From: Rehmannia glutinosa
Lineage: Eukaryota; Streptophyta; Magnoliopsida; Lamiales; Orobanchaceae
Assembly: GCA_016081115.2 (NCBI GenBank)
Contig: JABTTQ020001785.1
Location: forward strand, 186,001 to 250,000
DNA: 64,000 nt
Direction: 5' to 3'
The notes under the pieces were generated by a model that saw only the letters and a list, made by a program, of their open reading frames with translations, was not told the origin of the DNA and ran no database searches. Shown here piece by piece: positions 46,264-57,411 of the stretch (its first letter is position 1; each line of letters opens with the position of its first letter). The translations under genes were made by a program, and so were the position numbers.

Positions 46264-46398
46264 TTGCAGAATCCAAATTGTAAAAAATGGGTTGCAGCAG
46301 CAGCTGCTCTTCTCTATGCACCCGATCTAGGAGTTGACTGTGGTTCAACTCCAGGTGATATTATGCGAACATTTTTTCAAGGTTTGTTCCTTGCACAG
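46264..46398 (+). pseudogene. Captured exon: aluminium-resistance-like PLP enzyme (3)
   Basis: KWVAAAAALLYAPDLGVDCGSTPGDIMRTFFQ, then GLFLAQ, ends at CAG|GTGACT. GVDCGSTPGDIMR is the diagnostic motif of this enzyme family. The left border (TTCAG) is approximate. A methionine-initiated frame from 46138 runs through it, but its first 40 residues are hydrophobic intron-like sequence. Exons carrying the catalytic lysine are missing, so no active enzyme could be made. Confidence 0.82.
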
Positions 46399-46432
46399 GT
46401 GACTGGTAAATTTTGATATTAATATTGAAATT

Positions 46433-46522
46433 AACATGTTGTCGCAAAAGTATTATTTGCGACGACAAAGATGCTTTTGTAACGAAAAATTGTTGTCACA
46501 AAAACGTGATTTTCTAGTAGTG
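46433..46522. repeat. Right terminus of a second, older CACTA-type element
   Basis: Ends TTTTCTAGTAGTG, the reverse complement of CACTACTAGAAAA, preceded by TTTGCGACGAC and TTGTCGCAAAAG inverted repeats. This is a different CACTA family from the outer element. A matching left terminus was not found within 41513-46432. Confidence 0.7.
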
Positions 46523-46612
46523 AAATATATATTTTTATTTTTGCGTATTTATTTATTTTCATGTGAATGGGTGGATATGATGGAGTTTGTGATTAGCTGG
46601 GTTTTGGTGTAG

Positions 46613-46689
46613 GTATTCTTATGTTACAAGTACCTCAGTGGTTGGCACCAAGTACAAAGATGGCATTCTGTTGGTTGCCGATTTCAGAG
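46613..46689 (+). pseudogene. Captured exon: 20S proteasome subunit beta type-4 (PBG) fragment
   Basis: YSYVTSTSVVGTKYKDGILLVADF corresponds to the region around the start of the mature plant beta-4 subunit, whose consensus is close to PYVTGTSVVALKYKDGVLMASD. It is bounded by GGTGTAG| on the left and GAG|GTTTGA on the right, matching exon borders. Only this 77-bp exon is recognisable. The beta-4 subunit is a non-catalytic part of the proteasome beta ring. The fragment is far too short to function. Confidence 0.72.
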
Positions 46690-47194
46690 GTTTGATTCTT
46701 AAATATGCATCTTATTCTGCTTTCAAGATCATTTAATTGTTAAAGAAATTTAAGTATTGTCGACATCTTATTTTGTTTCTTTTTCATTTTTGCTACCGTT
46801 TTTGATTGTTATATGTTATATTGTTTAGGGAAGTTGTTGGAAATGGCATGTACGATGCTTGGGGCAGTTGGAAAATCGTAGGCTTAATAATCAAGTATAG
46901 GATCAAAAGGGTATACTTATTGTTTCTTATTCTTGTTGTAATGATAGGAGCTGGAATGACAGGAGCAATATTGAAATGCCTTTGTTGGCTAATAGAATTG
47001 GGTTATGAATTTGTAGTTGCTTTATTGAAAGGAAACTTTGCGACAAGTACTTTTTGTTGGATTATGGATCTCGGTGATTTTAGTATTAATGCATTTTTTG
47101 TTGATTGGTGAAATTGGATTTCATAATGAATTGCTTATTAATATGGAATTTTTGCTACTTTAATTTGTATTATATCGAGAGCTTACAAATTTTA

Positions 47195-47596
47195 TTTCAT
47201 ACAAAAGACACCGGTTTAAAACCGGTGTGTAAAACCGATGTGTATTCCTTCAAAGAGAGCGGTTCTAAACCGGTGTCAAATACACAAACTTTTAACATCG
47301 AGCCTTAGAAAGCGGATATTTTATCTCGACGATCAGGTTTAAAACCGGTGTTGTTGAAGGAAAAGACACGGTTTAAAACCGGTGTCAAAAAGTTCGGACT
47401 TTTAACACCGAGTGGCTTTAACACCGGTTATTTTTACTAATAGACACCGGTTTAAAACCGTGTCGTTGAAGGAAAAGACACGGTTTTAAACCGGTGTCAA
47501 AAAGTCCAGACTTTTAACACGGTGGCTTTAACACCGGTTGGTTTACTAATAGACACCGGTTTAAAACCGGTGTCTATCAGCTTTTTTGTAGTAGTG
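47195..47596. repeat. Right subterminal repeat region of the CACTA element
   Basis: At least eight ACACCGGTTT or AAACCGGTGT units, many arranged as palindromes, up to the terminal GTAGTAGTG. Two longer nearly identical blocks contain GAAGGAAAAGACACGG. Confidence 0.88.
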
Positions 47597-47599
47597 AAT

Positions 47600-48205
47600 C
47601 CAGCGAACATTCTGCCCAACACTTCCTTGGCAACACAAAAAAGAAACGAAGATAGAGGATCCCCCTGTCTGACCCCGCGAGAACAAGAGAAGTAACCCAC
47701 TGGTGAACTATTCAATAAGAAAGAGATACGAGCTGAGTTTAATATCACCGAAATCTAGCCAATAAACTTATCAGAAAACCCAATTTTGCACAGGACATAA
47801 AGCAAGAAGTCCTAGCTCAAAGTATCAAAAGCCTTACGAATGTCAATCTTTAAAATCATGTTCTTATCAGCCCTATTCTGCAAAATATTGAAGCCTTTCG
47901 AGACCAAAGCGATACAATCGTGAATATGACATCCCGGAATAAAACCAAACTGAGTAGGGGAAAGAATACGGCTGATAATCTTCCCAAATCTAGTAGTCAG
48001 GATCTTTGTAATGGTCTTAAATATGAAATTACTCATGACAATCGGCCTGAAGTTGCTAATAGTAATTGTATCTTTGCATTTAGGAATAAGGACGATAAAG
48101 CTGGAATTGAGTCCAGCTTGCAAAGAACCAGACACAAAGAAGTGACAAACTGCATCAATGACGTCAGTGGAAATAATATCCCAACTGCAAAGATTATCCC
48201 AACTC
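47600..48205 (-). pseudogene. LINE F ORF2 part 2 (RT N-terminal half), broken
   Basis: Continuation of LINE F beyond the CACTA. It contains YFSCSRGVRQGDPLSSFLFC (about 47670) and, in 48205-47812, AVCHFFVSGSLQAGLNSSF, NFRPIVMSNFIFKTITKIL and KNMILKIDIRKAFDTLS. It ends near 48205 at the head-to-head join with LINE G. Endonuclease and ORF1 are absent. Confidence 0.85.
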
Positions 48206-50315
48206 CCAAGGTCGCGGTCTTGCAACACGTTTTTGACAAGGTTATCCTCAAGTTTCGGAGATGGAAGGGGACGACACTCTCTATTACTGTTAGAGTCTGC
48301 TTGGTTAACTCTGTGATTACTAGCTCCTTTGTGCATACGATGATGGTTTACAAGTGGCCGAGATCCTTGCTTCGGCAAATGGAGAAAGCCATACGTAACT
48401 TTATTTGGACTGGTGATGTAAATTCAAAAGGTTCGGTGGTGGTCAATTGGGCTCGATGTTGTATGCCTCGGGTGGAAGGAGGCCTGGATGTTCACTCGAT
48501 TATTGTGGCTAATGATGCTTTTCTGATGAAACTGGGCTGGAAGGTTATGCCTTCGGATTTTTTGATTTTCAAGACTCTCAGGAAACGTTATCGGACATCG
48601 GATGGTTCTCCTCGAAGATCGTTTATTCCTTCTTCGATCTGGACTAGGATTAGGTCCTGCATTGCAAGCTGTTTAGACGATTCTCGTTGGAGTCCTGGGT
48701 GTAATTCCGAGGTATTATTTTGGATTGACAACTGGTTGGCTACTGCATTGCAGATAGAATTGGTATTCTGCATGAGTATAGATATCTATTTCGGCATCAC
48801 ATTTCAGAGTACTTCTATGATGAGTCTTGGCACATCACCTTCTCGTTTGTTGAGGCTTACTTGGGTCTTGTTTGGGACATTGTTCGCGTCCCCATCGCCC
48901 CCTTCTCGAGGGACACGCAGGTTTGGATGCATTCTGACGAAGGGAATATTACCTCGAAAGTGGCGTATTCTCATATTCGGCCCCATTGTCCTATGGTCCA
49001 ATGGGGTTCTTGGATTTGGTCACCTCACATTTCGAAATGCCGTTCGATTGTGGTGTGGCGAGCTACCACAATCGTTTGGTGGTCTTGGACTTATTGCATC
49101 CTAGGGAAAGCTTTACTAGCCCCTCGGCCTGTGGTATTTGTTGTGCTTCTGCTGAATCTGTTGATCACTTGTTTGTCTCTTGTGTCTTTGCAAGGGCTCT
49201 TTGGCAATGAATTTTCGGCTCCATTGATGTTCACTTATTTATGGCTCATAGCTTTGATGAATTTCTAGTGCGCTTAATGAATTTCCGTTTCAGTGAGCAG
49301 GTTGCTTTCTTATGGCGTGTGGCCTCTCTGTCTTGTATCTGGTTTATTTGGCATATCCGGAATGATTTGGTTTTTAACGATAAACTCTGGACGGTGGAGG
49401 CGGCCATTACTCATCTTCGGGTTCTTATTGTTGAATCTTCTTCTTAAATCGGGGTTGCATGCATAACGATCAAACAGACCTCTTCATTCTTCGATGACTT
49501 TGAGTTCCTGGGCAGCCTAGACATGCTCCGAAGATTGTGCAAGTAAATTGGCAAAAGCCCCGTCCGGGATGGATCAAGGTGAATACGGATGCTAGCGCTT
49601 TGGGGGCGCCGGGAAGTCTTATAGCTTCTGGGGTCTTCCGGAATTGCATAGGCTTCTTTCGGGGTTGCTTTGTGGAATGCTGTGTTGTGGGGTACACTTT
49701 TGAGGCCGAATTGGTGGCGGCAATATGGGCCATTCATTATGTATTCACTAAGGGCTGGACTCAACTTTGGCTTGAGTCCGATTCTGTTTATGTTGTGGAC
49801 TTGCTTCAAAAGAGATTCATTGTTGTTCCCTGGCGTCATCTTAGCAAATGGCGATATACTCTTTATTTGCTATCACAGATGGATCTGGTGGTCTCGCATA
49901 TCTACCGTGAGGGCAATTGAGTGGTAGACCTTCTGAGTAAGAAGTCGCTATCTGCGACCTGGTGGGGAGTATCTCCTGCGGATATTGTGCCTTTGCTTAC
50001 GGAAGACTATGTTGGTCAATCCAATTATAGGTGTGTTAGCTAATTGCGTCCGGTTCCTTATTTCTGTATTTGTGGACGTTTGTTTTATGGGGGGTACTCT
50101 TTTTCTTGCCAAGGGTTTTTCCCACAAGGGTGAGTTTTACCTTGGGAGGTTTTAACGAAGCCCCAACCATTCATCCATTTGGTCGACTTGTGACCATTTT
50201 GTTTTTCTTTAGAACTTGGTTTTCATCTAGTTGCTTTGGCTACCTGATTAGCCTGTGATCAGAATCACTCTTTTTCATTTTTTAATATATCTTTGATTCA
50301 TTCAAAAATCACAAG
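48206..50315 (+). mobile_element. LINE G: 5'-truncated first-family LINE
   Basis: Starts inside ORF2 (TPKVAVLQHVFDKVILKFRRWKG) and runs through zf-RVT, RNase H and the 3' UTR to ATTCATTCAAAAATCACAAG. It is closest to LINEs B and D, so it is not the inverted 5' part of LINE F. A hairpin region at 50105-50149 is partly paired. Confidence 0.85.
48209..50042 (+). pseudogene. LINE G ORF2 C-terminal part (RT end, zf-RVT, RNase H), broken
   Basis: SFVHTMMVYKWPRSLLRQME and VVNWARCCMPRVEGGLDVHS (about 48320-48510) begin the readable part. The zf-RVT cysteines are in CGICCASAESVDHLFVSC (about 49120-49190). The RNase H domain (49560-49990) has WIKVNTDASALGAPGS, FEAELVAA, WLESDS and HIYREGN followed by a stop in place of Q. 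The end is VGQSNYRCVS and TAA-type termination near 50042. Confidence 0.85.
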
Positions 50316-51390
50316 TTTATGGCTCATAGCTTTAATGAATTTCTGGTGCGCTTAATGAATTTCCGTTTCAGTGAGCAGGTTGCTTTCTTATGGCGTGTGG
50401 CCTCTCTGTTTTGTATCTGACTTATTTGGCATATCCGGAATGATTTTGTTTTTAACGATAAACTCTGGACGGTGGAGGCGGCCATTACTCATCTTTGGGT
50501 TCTTATTGTTGAATCTTCTTCTTAAATCGGGGTTGCATGCATAACGATCAAACATACCTCTTCATTCTTCGACGACTTTGAGTTCTTGGGCAGCCTAGAC
50601 AAGCTCCAAAGATTGTGCAAGTAAATTGGCAAAAGCCCCTTCCGGGCTGGATCAAGGTGAATACGGATAGTAGCACTTTGGGGGCGGGAAGTCTTACAGC
50701 TTCTGGGGTCTTCCGGAATTGCAGAGGCTTCTTTTGGGGTTGCTTTGTGGAACGCTGTCGTGTGGGGTACGCTTTAGAAGCCGAATTGGTGGCGGCAATA
50801 TGGGCCATTCATTATGCATTTACTAAGGACTGGACTCAACTTTAGCTTGAGTCCGATTCTGTTTATATTGTGGACTTGCTTCAAAAGAGATTCGTTGTTG
50901 TTCTCTGGCGTCATCTTAGCAAATGGCGATATACTTTTTATTTGCTATCACAGATGGATCTGGTGGTCTCGCATATCTACCGTGAGGGCAATCAAGTGGT
51001 AGACCTTCTGAGTAAGAAGTCGCTATCTGCGACCTGGTGGGGAGTCCCTCCTGCGGATATTGTGCCTTTGCTTACGAAAGACAATGTTGGTCAATCCAAT
51101 TATATGTGTGTTAGCTAACTGCGTCCGGTTCCTTATTTCTGTATTTGTGGACGCTTATTTTATGGGGGGTACTCTTTTTCCTGCCAAGGGTTTTTCCCAC
51201 AAGGGTGGGTTTTACCTTGGGAGGTTTTAACGAAGCCCCAACCATTCATCCATTTGGTCGGCTTGTGACTATTTCGTTTTTCTTTAGAACTTGATTTTCA
51301 TCTGGTTGCTTTGGCTACCTGATTAGCCTTTGATCAGAATCACTCTTTTTTATTTTTTAATATATCTTAGATTCATTCAAAAATCACAAG
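50316..51390 (+). repeat. LINE H: tandem copy of the last 1.08 kb of LINE G
   Basis: 49238-50315 and 50316-51390 are direct repeats of 1078 and 1075 bp, both beginning TTTATGGCTCATAGCTTT and ending TCAAAAATCACAAG. They differ at few positions, including an extra stop and a 3-bp loss (GAPGS to GAGS) in the second. It contains the RNase H domain (50615-51118) and the 3'-UTR hairpin (51180-51224). The first base after the second copy continues TTTAT, shared with the repeat start. Confidence 0.88.
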
Positions 51391-51477
51391 TTTATCCTAC
51401 TAATAATACTTTTTTCCAGATAATATACATAACAAAGGAGCGACCGCCATGCCTTCTTCGCGAAACCCTAACCGCTG

Positions 51478-53320
51478 ATGGTTTCTCTGGTCTCGATTCC
51501 GGCCTCCATCTCCAGCACAGTCTTGGAGTCCTGCAAATTTCAACTCCTCTCTTCCTCTCCACAGTTCTCTCTGGTTCCTATCCCATGCCCTTCAACGTCA
51601 CATGATCTTAATACTTTGGACGTGGCTTCAGCACATGCCGTATCCCTAACACAACTCCTTCTCGATGCTTGTCGAGTTCCAGGCGACCCTCCCAAAATGT
51701 CGAATAGGGTTCTGGTTACAGGCGTCTATCAATAGGGAGCCGTTGGATTGACCCCTAATGCAAGTAAAGCTAACCCTATGGATTCGGATTTCACAAACCC
51801 TCAGCGGCCCCCATTGCGATGTCTCCAACATCTGCTTCCCTTCCCACGGAAAATAAGATCCCAGGTGCTACAAATGCTATTTCTTACAGTGGTATATTGA
51901 AACAATCTCCGCCTGCTCAGATTCCCATGCAGAATGTTAAGGTTTCATCTCCTCTCATCCCCAAGAAAACTGGTAATATCTTTTCTTTAGAAATTCCGGA
52001 TGATATAACTCAATAGGAAATGGAATTCTCGACGTCAATTATGCAAAACTTCTTTGATTGGTAGGACTTTATATGCTAAGGGTAGCAAACCCCTGACTAT
52101 TTCGAATCTTTACGATAAATTGCAGTCTTTGTGGCGTATTTATTCTTTCCGTATTATTTTGCCTAGTAAAGGGTTTTATAACATCCATTTTTCTAATCTA
52201 AACGATAGGGATGTTGTGTGGGAAAAACGTTTTTATTCTCTGTCACCAGGCACATTTCGTTTGCAGCCCTGGACACTGAATTTTGATCCAGACAACACAA
52301 CCACATCCATTTCTCAAGTCTGGGTTCGTATTTTTGGTCTTAGATGGAAATATTTGCACCCCGAGGTTCTTATGGGAATTGCTAGAGCTATTGGTTCACC
52401 TATTAAAATTGATGAGAATAATATTTGCGGGTCTCTGGGTCATTTCGCACGTGTTCTTGTGGATGTGGATTTAAGAATGAGTCTTCCGGAGAAGATGAAA
52501 ATTGATCGTACGGGGCACACTAGTTTTATTTTCTTTTAGTACGAACGCCTACCGGAATTCTGCCATCATTGTCAATTTATTGGTCACTCCACAACCGCAT
52601 GCCGACAAATAAATATCGAGCAACACCCTGTTAGAGGTCAGAGCCGTTTTCGTAATCCTAAGCCCCATGGTAAGTCGACGGAAGCTCCTAATTCTAAGGT
52701 TACTTCTGATGAGCAATTTTTGAAGCTAAGGGATCCTGATATTGCTGCCCTCAGGAGATCGAAATCTCCCTCTCATGATATTCCTCCACCGCTGAATACT
52801 AGTAATGCTTTTGCCCTTCTTGAGAGTAAAGATGGAGATAATTTGGATATGGAAATTGAGAATGTCATGCTTTGGAGATGATAACCCCTTCGGATAGTCA
52901 TATTTAGCGATAGAAGCTGGGCCGGGAATGATGGATTCGATTTCAAAAGAGGATGCATGTGGCAAGAACAATGATGCTATTATGGTAATTAATTCGTCTT
53001 CAACGGAACCTGCTTTTGCTGAGGGTGGACGGCCTGATTCTCATTTAGGTCCGCACACCTCGATTATTTTTTCCATCTTCAGATCCGAGGATGCATTTGT
53101 CGATTTATTAGCAGATAAAAAGTTACAAGAAATTCATTAAAAGCTATATGTGGTTTGAAAAGGGGGCCCTTCTAGGCCTGCTCTTCGGGTGCTTGTAAGG
53201 AAATCTGAGAATCGTAATATTATGAATATGGTTGCTACTAAATCTTGGGCTGATGAAGTTGAGGAGGAATCCCGACATACTAAAATGGCTCTGCATAAGG
53301 AGCATTCTTCTAAACAATGA
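51478..53320 (+). pseudogene. LINE E ORF1 (DUF4283 / CCHC protein), broken
   Basis: Starts MVSLVSIPASISSTV at 51478, with a stop near 51733 and frame changes. The DUF4283-like region is 52054-52539 (TLYAKGSKPLTISNLYDKL, then SQVWVRIFGLRWKYLHPE and GSLGHFARVLVDVDLRMS). After a stop, the zinc knuckle CHHCQFIGHSTTAC (CX2CX4HX4C) is at about 52561-52602. The C-terminal part has the TKSWADEVEEE motif, equivalent to KRWADYADE in LINE B. Its final TGA (53318-53320) overlaps the ORF2 ATG (53317-53319). Confidence 0.85.
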
Positions 53321-56300
53321 ATATCCTTCACTGGAACGTTAGAGGGATCTCTAACGATCTCTCTAAAGTTGCGCTCCATCATCATTGCTCGATTATCAAA
53401 CCAGATTGGCTTTGTCTGGTGGAACCTAAAATGAATATATCTTCGATTCATTCCTCTTATTGGACGGCTATGGGTCTCTCCATTCTGACGGTCAATCATA
53501 GGCCGAGTATGCTAGCTAACATTTGGATTTTGGTTTCCACTCATTTTTCTTCGGCCTCCGTGTTGCACATGACTGACCAATTTATTTTGGTTGAAGCTGC
53601 TCTTTCAGTGGGTAAGTTCAGAATTGGATTTGTTCATGGTCATGCCTCTTATGGGCGATGTCGGGAGCTTTGGCATGATATATTAGCTTCTCGGGTTTCT
53701 AATTTTCTGGTGGTGGGGGATTTTAATGTTGTGTTAGGTGCTCATGAACGGCGTAGCTCCCACGTTCCGAATATGACTTTGTTTCATGAATTTTTGCGTT
53801 TCATAGAAGATTGTCAGTTGATTGATATCCCTTCGTCTGGTCATAAGTATACTTAGAAAGGACGCATGCATACGGGGAATCACGTGGAATCTAAAGTTGA
53901 TAGGGATCTTATGTCGGAGGGTTTCTTGAACTTATGGGAGATTGTTCATTGCTATGTTATGCCTCACACCATTTCTGACCATCATCCCATTTCCATCACT
54001 TGTAAGGATTTATCTCCTTCTGTCCCGCGCCCTTTTCGGTTTCAGCACATGTGGCTTCTAGATGACAGACTTTTTGCTGTGATCAGGGAGTCGTGGAATA
54101 CGCCTATTTGGTCTAATTCTCCCTGGGGTCGTATTACTGGTAAGCTTAAGCATCTCAAAGTTTGTCTTAAAGACTGGAATTCTACAGTCTTTGGTAATAT
54201 TTTTCAGCAAAAGTAGTCCATTTTATCAGAAATTGCTGCCATTCAGGAGTCGATCGCCATGGATGGTTATTCAAATGAGAACTTTTGCCAAGAGGTGGAG
54301 TCTAATGCTCTGTTATCAGAGTTTATGCATAAGGAATATGAGATGTTGCGCCAGAGAAGCCATAATGTTTGGCTTAAGGATGGAGACAGAAATACTACGT
54401 ATTTTCAGCGGGTGGCTAAAATTTGTAAGTGTAGGAATTCTATTTCTTTACTGGTTATTGATGGGGAGAATTGTAGGATCCTTGTTGCTATCGCAGATCA
54501 TGTGGTACAATTTTATGAGAATTTGTTCACGGCTTCCTTTTCTCCTACCCCTACGTCATTGACCCGTATATCCTCTATCATTCACCCCTTCAGTTACGCC
54601 TCACCAAAACATGAGTCTCATTAATCGCCCTTCCATCGAGGGGATTAAACAAGTAGTTTTTGAGATGGATCCTGCGAGTGCTCCTGGCCCCGATGGCTCC
54701 CCTGGTAAGTTTTATCAGTTTGCCTGGGAGTTGGTTTTGTCAGATGTGGTTCAGGCTGTTCAGAATTTCTTTGATACGGGTGTCCTCCCCTCTGGAATTA
54801 ACTCTAGTTTTGTGGTGCTCATTTCGAAGGTAGTGGAGGCTGTGAAAGTCGATTTATTCCGACCCATTGTTCTTAGTAATTTTCTATTCAAGATTATTAC
54901 TAAAATCCTTTCCAATGAGTTGGCTTGATGGCGGCCTCTATCATCTCGGCCGTTAGTTGATTTGGGTTTATTGCAGGCCGTCGTTTTCATGATTGTGTTT
55001 CTCTTGCTTCTGAATGCATTAATTGATTAGATCCTCAAGCATACGGTGGCAACATGGCCATCAAGGTGGATATTCACAAAGCTTTTGAAACCATTTCTTG
55101 GGATTTTTTGTTAGGCGTTATGAGAGCCTTTGGTTTTTCGGTCAAATTTTGTGGTTGGATTTCTAGCATTCTTCAGTCTGCCAAACTTTCGGTTTTACTG
55201 AAGGGCTCCCCGGTTGGTTATTTTGGGTATTCGCAAGGGGTCTGTCAAGGGGATCCATTGTCCCCGCTTCTTTTTTGCATTGCGGAGGAGGTCTTGAGTA
55301 ACCTCATAAGTCAACACGTTCAATCTCGGGCTATCTCTAGTATTCGGGCTGGTCATGGTATCTCCTATCCTACTCATTTATTGTATGCTGATGACGAGAT
55401 CATTTTTTGCCAAGCTTCCATTGATAATGCTGCGACTATCTCTCGTATTCTCTCGGATTATGAGCAACTTTCCGATCAATATGCTAATCGTGACAAATCC
55501 ACCATTTACTTTGGCAAATTTGTTCGTCGGAAGAGGGCTATTCTTCGTGCGATCCGGATGAGGTAGGGGAGTCTGCCTTTTACTTATTTGGGTGTTCCGC
55601 TTTTTAAGGGAGGGGTGCCAAGACGAATTCAATTGGAGCCTATTATCGATCGTATTATTAGCAAATTCAGTAACAGGAAGGGTCATTCTCTGTCTATGGT
55701 TGGTCGGGTTTTCTTGGTAAATTCTATTATCTTCAGTTCCGCTGTTCACTCTATGATGGTCTACAAGTGGCCGGTCATGCTCACCCGTCGATTGGACTGG
55801 GCTGCTCGCAATTTTATATGGACTGGGGACATCACGAAAAAAGGCCTTGTTACGGTTTCTTGGAGTCGTATGTGTGCGCCTACGAAGGAGGGTGGTTTGG
55901 GTTTGCGTTCTAGTTCATCTATGAATGCGTCCTTTCTGAGCGTTTTACTTGGGATATTTTGGCTTCGGATTCTCTGGCGGCTAGGTTCCTTTGTAGCCGG
56001 TTCTTGGATGGCGATCTTGAGCCTAAGGTCACTCCAGTTAGTTCCTCTCAGTTGACGGGATTCTGCCCTTTTATTTCTTCTCTCAAGACAGACTCTAGAT
56101 AGATTATCGGGGATGGCTCCGCTATTTCGTTCTGTTGGGATAATTGGCTTGGGTATAGTATTGTAGATAAATTGGGTATCCCTCATAGATTTCGCAAGGT
56201 TTTGGCTCAAAAGGTCTCCGACTATCTTATTGATGGCACTTGGCATTTCAGTTCACTGTTCATTTTGAATTGTGAAGATATTGTCATGGACATGTTGGAC

Positions 56301-57378
56301 ATGCCTGTAGTTGGTGGGGACGATTCTCGAATTTGGTCTAAATCGGTTTATGGCACCGTTACATCTCGTATAGCCTACTTGCATATTCATACGAATCTTC
56401 CTATTGTTCGTTGGGGTAAATGGATTTGGCATACGTGTATCCCGTCTCGTCGTTCTTTGCTTGTTAGGCGCCTGATTCATAACAAGCTTCCCAGGTTTGG
56501 TCATTTGCAGAGGAGAGGGACTATTGGGCGTGCAGTCTGTCACTTTCGTTTCCATCATTCGGAGGATTTAGATCATTATTTCTTGGATTGTCCGATGTTG
56601 CGACCCAACTGGGATTATTTTTCTAGACTATTCAATGTTCATTTGGATTTCTCTTCTGGCATTTGGGGTGTTATCACATTCAGAGCTTGGAGGTTAATGG
56701 GAGCTCTCAAATCCTATTTTTGTGGAAACTTACTTTGATTACTCTCATCTGGGTCATCTGGTCTTGTCGCAATAAAGCGATCGTTGAGGATTACAAGATT
56801 TCAGTTATGGCTGTTCGGGCTCAAGGTTTTTCGTTCATTAGAGAATCTCGTCATACATCCATCGGCTACATGAATAATAATTCCTTGGATCTTTTTATTT
56901 TGAGCAAATTAGGCATCCCTGGCTGTCGTAGATGTAATAATTACCCTACCCTTGTGCGTTGGAGTCTCCCTCTGTCTGGTTGAATTAAAGTTGTCGCCAG
57001 GAGATTCTGCTTGTGGTGGTGCCTTTCGGAATTGCCATGGCTTTGTGGTTGGCTGCTTCACTGTTCGGCTTGGTCTGGGTTTCGCTTTTCTGGCAGAGTT
57101 ACAGGGGGCTATCACTGCTTGCCAAATTGTTTTGGATAAAGGATGGAATTTTATTTGGTTAGAGTCTGACTCTTCTTATGTGGTTTCGATTTTTTCTACC
57201 TTTTCTATGCAGGTTCCTTGGGTCATCAAGGGTAGGCTAATTCTCTTATTCCGCTGTCTTCGTCTCGTTCATTTTCGGGCGTCTCATGTTTTTGGTAGGT
57301 AATACAAGTGCGGCGCCGGATTTTCTTCATGAGGTTATTGCTGTGGATCGCATATTACTTTATCACCTCAGACATTAG
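53317..57378 (+). pseudogene. LINE E ORF2 (endonuclease-RT-RNase H polyprotein), broken
   Basis: Starts MNILHWNVRGISNDL. The endonuclease (53317-54000) has LCLVEPKMN, LVVGDFNVVLGAHE and SDHHPISITC. The first stop is TAG at 53854 in place of tryptophan (HKYT*KG). The RT has SAPGPDGSPGKFYQFAWE (about 54670), YSQGVCQGDPLSPLLFC (about 55230) and the catalytic YADD at 55384-55395. zf-RVT has CHFRFHHSEDLDHYFLDC (about 56540). The RNase H domain is damaged: its first DGSA block is deleted, but FLAELQGAITACQIV and WLESDSS remain (57080-57180). About ten stops or frameshifts are present. Confidence 0.87.
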
Positions 57379-57411
57379 TTGGGAGATTTCCTTTGTTGTT
57401 GTTTCACGTTT

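Larger units (their letters stand above)
41513..47596. mobile_element. CACTA (En/Spm) transposon carrying host gene fragments
   Basis: A 6084-bp element starting CACTACAAGAAAAC and ending GTTTTTT-like GTAGTAGTG, with imperfect inverted ends sharing GCTGATAGACACC. The 3-bp TSD AAT is at 41510-41512 and 47597-47599, and LINE F is continuous across it. Both ends carry many GACACCGGTTT-type subterminal repeats, the transposase-binding arrangement of this superfamily. No transposase (TNP1/TNP2) sequence is recognisable inside. It holds at least two captured gene fragments, so it is a non-autonomous Pack-CACTA type. Confidence 0.9.

Noticed and set aside
46806..47111. 101-codon hydrophobic ORF in the CACTA
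   Set aside because: No domain recognised; T-rich intron-like composition explains the hydrophobic translation.
41513..47596. CRISPR-like array from the regularly recurring CCGGTGT palindromes
   Set aside because: This is a plant nuclear genome; spacing is irregular, and the repeats are CACTA subterminal transposase-binding sites.
47920..49104. A 394-codon plus-strand ORF, one of the longest in the window
   Set aside because: Its first about 95 codons are the antisense of LINE F RT and the rest is LINE G, so it only spans the head-to-head junction. It is not a gene.
39244..50315. LINE F plus LINE G as a single twin-primed insertion
   Set aside because: The two halves belong to different LINE subgroups and both have complete 3' ends.
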